A stretch of DNA of 64,000 nt from Brevibacterium atlanticum. Lineage in GTDB: Bacteria > Actinomycetota > Actinomycetes > Actinomycetales > Brevibacteriaceae. The number at the start of each line of letters is the position of its first letter. Position 1 is the stretch's first letter. Below, piece by piece: positions 61,802 through 64,000 of the stretch. Made by a program: the position numbers and the translations under genes. Location: the NCBI RefSeq assembly GCF_011617245.1, contig NZ_CP050152.1, positions 1 to 64,000 on the forward strand, in the 5' to 3' direction. Below the pieces are notes generated by a model, which made no database searches, was not told where the DNA came from, and worked only from the letters and a program-made list of their open reading frames with translations.

Positions 61802-63387
61802 CGTTCACCTCCGTTGTCTCGTCGGTCAGTGGGGTTCGGGTCGGCTGAGTCGTAGTCGTCCGCAGGGGCGAGGTTGGTCGTCGGCGCTTCGCTGCCGGCG
61901 CGGCTGAGGTTCGTCGTGGGTGCGTCCTCGTCGATGGCCCTCGCCGAGGCGGCCGATCCGTCCGTGGTCCCGGTTCCGACCGCGGCCGGTGTGCTCTTCT
62001 TCGCCGGCTCGGCATCCTCGGTGATCCTGAGGACACCGGTGTGGAAGTCCTCGACGGGCCGCCGGGCGTTGTCGGAGATCCGCAGCAGCAGGCCGATGAT
62101 CATCCAGTTCGCGATCAGCGAGGAGCCGCCCTGGGCGAGGAACGGCGTGGTCAGACCCGTCAGCGGGATGAGGCGGGTGACGCCACCGACGACGACGAAG
62201 ACCTGCAGGGCGATCGTGAATGACAGGCCCGTGGCCAACAGGGTGCCGAAGCCGTCGCGCAGCTGCTGGGCGGTGCGGATGCCGCGCTGGAAGATGAAGA
62301 GGTAGCAGAGCAGGATGACGAAGAGGCCGGCCAGGCCGATCTCCTCGCCGAAGCTCGCGTAGATGAAGTCGGATTCGGCGTAGGGGACCATGTTCGGTCG
62401 GCCCTCGCCGAAGCCGGTGCCCACTAGTCCGCCGTTGGACATGCCGAACAGGCCCTGGACGAGCTGATAGGAGCCGCCGAACTCCTTGTTGTACTCCTCG
62501 GGGGTCAGCGCATTGAGCCAACCGGACACACGCTGTCCCACGTGGGAGAAGAGGAAGTTCGCGGCCACTGCGCCGACGGCGAAGAAGCCGAGGCCGAGGA
62601 TGATCCACGAGACCTTGGACGTGGCGACGTAGAGCATCGCCACGAAGAGGCCGAAGAACAGCAGCGAGGTGCCGAGGTCGCGTTCGAAGACGAGGATGCC
62701 GACGCTGGCGACCCAGGCGATCACGATGGGGCCGAAGTCGCGCAGCCGGGGGAACCGGATGCCGAGGATCTTCGGTCCGGCGGCGACGAGCTGGTCCTTG
62801 TAGCTGACGAGGTAACCGGCGAAGAAGATCGCGAGCAGGATCTTCGCGATCTCGCCCGGCTGGAAGGACATCGCGCCGACGCCGATCCAGATGCGGGCAC
62901 CGTTGATCGTTTTGCCGAGACCGGGGATGAGCGGCAGCAGCAGGAAGACTAGAGCGGCGAAGCCCGACACATAGGTATAGCGCCGCAGCCAGCGGTGGTC
63001 GCGGACGATGAAGATCACGGCGACGGCCAGGCCCACGCCGAGCGTCATCCAGATGAGCTGGGTCATACCCGAGCCGAGGTATTCCTTACGTCCGAGGTCG
63101 ACGCGGTAGATCATCGCCAGGCCGAGTCCGTTGAGCAGCACCGCGATCGGCACGAGCACGGGATCGGCGTACTTCGCCTTGATCCAGACGACGATGTGGA
63201 TGGTGAGTCCGAGCGCGGCCAACCACCCGGCGTAGCCGTAGACATTGGCCGGGATCGTGCCCTCGACGCCGAGTCCGACGAGCGCATAGGCGACGGTGGC
63301 GATGCCGATGGCCAGGATGAGCAGACCGAGCTCGGCCAGGCGATAGGGCCTGGGGCGCGCGGCCTGTGCGGGGGCCTGAGACATCAC
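61798..63387 (-). CDS. rodA: RodA/FtsW-family peptidoglycan glycosyltransferase
   Basis: A 529-residue SEDS protein with about ten membrane helices. Conserved segments include GMTQLIWMTLGVGLAVAVIF, GVGAMSFQPGEIAKI, DLGTSLLFFG and LTTPFLAQGGSSLIANW, which hold the SEDS catalytic and interface residues. It polymerises glycan strands with PbpA. The hydrophilic C-terminal 100 residues (Glu/Ala/Thr/Pro/Asp) are cytoplasmic and unusual in length. ATG at 63387 overlaps the upstream pstP stop (ATGA). Confidence 0.95.
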   Translation of the reverse strand: MMSQAPAQAARPRPYRLAELGLLILAIGIATVAYALVGLGVEGTIPANVYGYAGWLAALGLTIHIVVWIKAKYADPVLVPIAVLLNGLGLAMIYRVDLGRKEYLGSGMTQLIWMTLGVGLAVAVIFIVRDHRWLRRYTYVSGFAALVFLLLPLIPGLGKTINGARIWIGVGAMSFQPGEIAKILLAIFFAGYLVSYKDQLVAAGPKILGIRFPRLRDFGPIVIAWVASVGILVFERDLGTSLLFFGLFVAMLYVATSKVSWIILGLGFFAVGAVAANFLFSHVGQRVSGWLNALTPEEYNKEFGGSYQLVQGLFGMSNGGLVGTGFGEGRPNMVPYAESDFIYASFGEEIGLAGLFVILLCYLFIFQRGIRTAQQLRDGFGTLLATGLSFTIALQVFVVVGGVTRLIPLTGLTTPFLAQGGSSLIANWMIIGLLLRISDNARRPVEDFHTGVLRITEDAEPAKKSTPAAVGTGTTDGSAASARAIDEDAPTTNLSRAGSEAPTTNLAPADDYDSADPNPTDRRDNGGER

Positions 63388-64000
63388 TGCGACTCCCGGG
63401 TGATGGCATCACTGGGGTCTGCGGACTTCGAGTTCGGCGGTGAAGGGGCCGGATCCGTGGGACTCGTGGAGTCCTCGACGTTGCCGGAGACTCCGTTGGA
63501 GCGCTCGGCCTCCTTACGCAGATTGTCGATGATGCGGTTCGCCTCATCCCGGGAATTCGCGGGGATGGAGCCGCGCAGACGGTCCTGCGAGTACGTGTTG
63601 AGGCTGCCGACCTCGATGTCCGTGGTGTCCTCGAGACGACTGAGCTCGATGGGCCCCAGCGTCGTGTCGAGGCCGCGGTAGAGGGAGACTTTGCCGTCGT
63701 CATCAGCGACGTAGTACTGGTTGCTCACATAGTTGTAGGCGAAGAATCCGCCGACGGCGAGGGCGATGATGACGATTCCCGTGATGATCCAGCCGAGGTA
63801 GGACCTTTTCTCGACCTCGTCATCGAGGTCGTCCTCCTCATCTTCTGCGGCTGTGTCAGCGGAACCGGAACGCAGCGGCTGAGTCGTGCCGTCGCGGGCC
63901 TCGTCGTCCTCGTCACCGGTCACTGCCTGCAGCGGCACGGTGTCGGTGGGAATGTCCCCGTCGCCGTAGTTCGGGTGGGTTTCGGCGGGTGCCTCCGCCT
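63384..64000 (-). CDS. pstP: PP2C-family protein phosphatase PstP, C-terminal part
   Basis: Only the 3-prime part lies in the window; the catalytic PP2C domain is beyond position 64000. Seen are an acidic cytoplasmic linker, one membrane helix (YLGWIITGIVIIALAVGGFFA) and an extracytoplasmic region with YYVADDDGKVSLYRGLD and RLEDTTDIEVGSLNTYS, the pattern that ends actinobacterial PstP. It removes phosphate from PknA, PknB and their targets and is the first gene of the operon within this window. Frame is open to the edge. Confidence 0.9.
   Translation of the reverse strand, partial: AEAPAETHPNYGDGDIPTDTVPLQAVTGDEDDEARDGTTQPLRSGSADTAAEDEEDDLDDEVEKRSYLGWIITGIVIIALAVGGFFAYNYVSNQYYVADDDGKVSLYRGLDTTLGPIELSRLEDTTDIEVGSLNTYSQDRLRGSIPANSRDEANRIIDNLRKEAERSNGVSGNVEDSTSPTDPAPSPPNSKSADPSDAITRESQ

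Overview
The window is the chromosomal origin region of a high-GC actinobacterium, most likely Brevibacterium or a close relative. Three things support this. First, the gene order dnaA-dnaN-recF-dciA-gyrB-gyrA-DUF3566-tRNA-Ile-tRNA-Ala is the standard actinobacterial origin layout. Second, the right end carries the ppiA, rhomboid, crgA, sortase, pabA, pknB, pknA, pbpA, rodA, pstP block. Third, a DyP peroxidase overlaps an encapsulin gene, the pair first described in Brevibacterium linens. Nothing could be searched here, so the genus is an inference from content.

Layout. 1-11.6 kb: replication and topoisomerase core, with a putative oriC in the dnaA-dnaN gap, two tRNA genes and a 38-residue small protein between them. 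11.6-25 kb: SDR/MarR pair with a GH114-type lipoprotein, DHA2 exporter, UvrA2-like ATPase, Na+/Ca2+ exchanger with a DtxR-family repressor, a TetR/DUF4097 pair, an aldehyde dehydrogenase and an OFA-like transporter. 25-34 kb: HxlR regulator, a GMC dehydrogenase plus aldehyde dehydrogenase operon divergent from a GbsR-type regulator, a TetR-MFS operon, a VOC/NTF2-like/SDR operon with a divergent TetR, and a DUF488 gene. 34-36.2 kb: DyP-encapsulin nanocompartment operon. 36.2-37.4 kb: a lower-GC nuclease-fold gene between two copies of a palindromic repeat. 37.5-42.7 kb: a minus-strand operon whose BadI-, BadH- and AliB-like enzymes plus a CoA ligase point to cyclohexanecarboxylate degradation. 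42.8-51 kb: a membrane protein, a tricorn-type protease, argS overlapping a CynX-like exporter, and an alanine-rich membrane protein. 51.1-64 kb: core cell-division, sortase and Ser/Thr-kinase/cell-wall block, cut off inside pstP.

The two core blocks lie close together in Mycobacterium tuberculosis; here about 39 kb of regulator-rich metabolic and efflux genes separates them. Several regulator genes have a clear inverted repeat in their divergent promoter region, so operators can be proposed. The pknA-pbpA-rodA-pstP genes overlap by four bases at each junction and must be co-expressed; they couple peptidoglycan synthesis (PbpA, RodA) to reversible Ser/Thr phosphorylation.

The most unusual non-coding feature is a cluster of DnaA boxes at 52.5 kb, including two perfect 9-mers, between rhomboid and crgA about 50 kb from oriC. 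It looks like a DnaA-titrating or regulatory locus. A family of three palindromic intergenic elements is also present.
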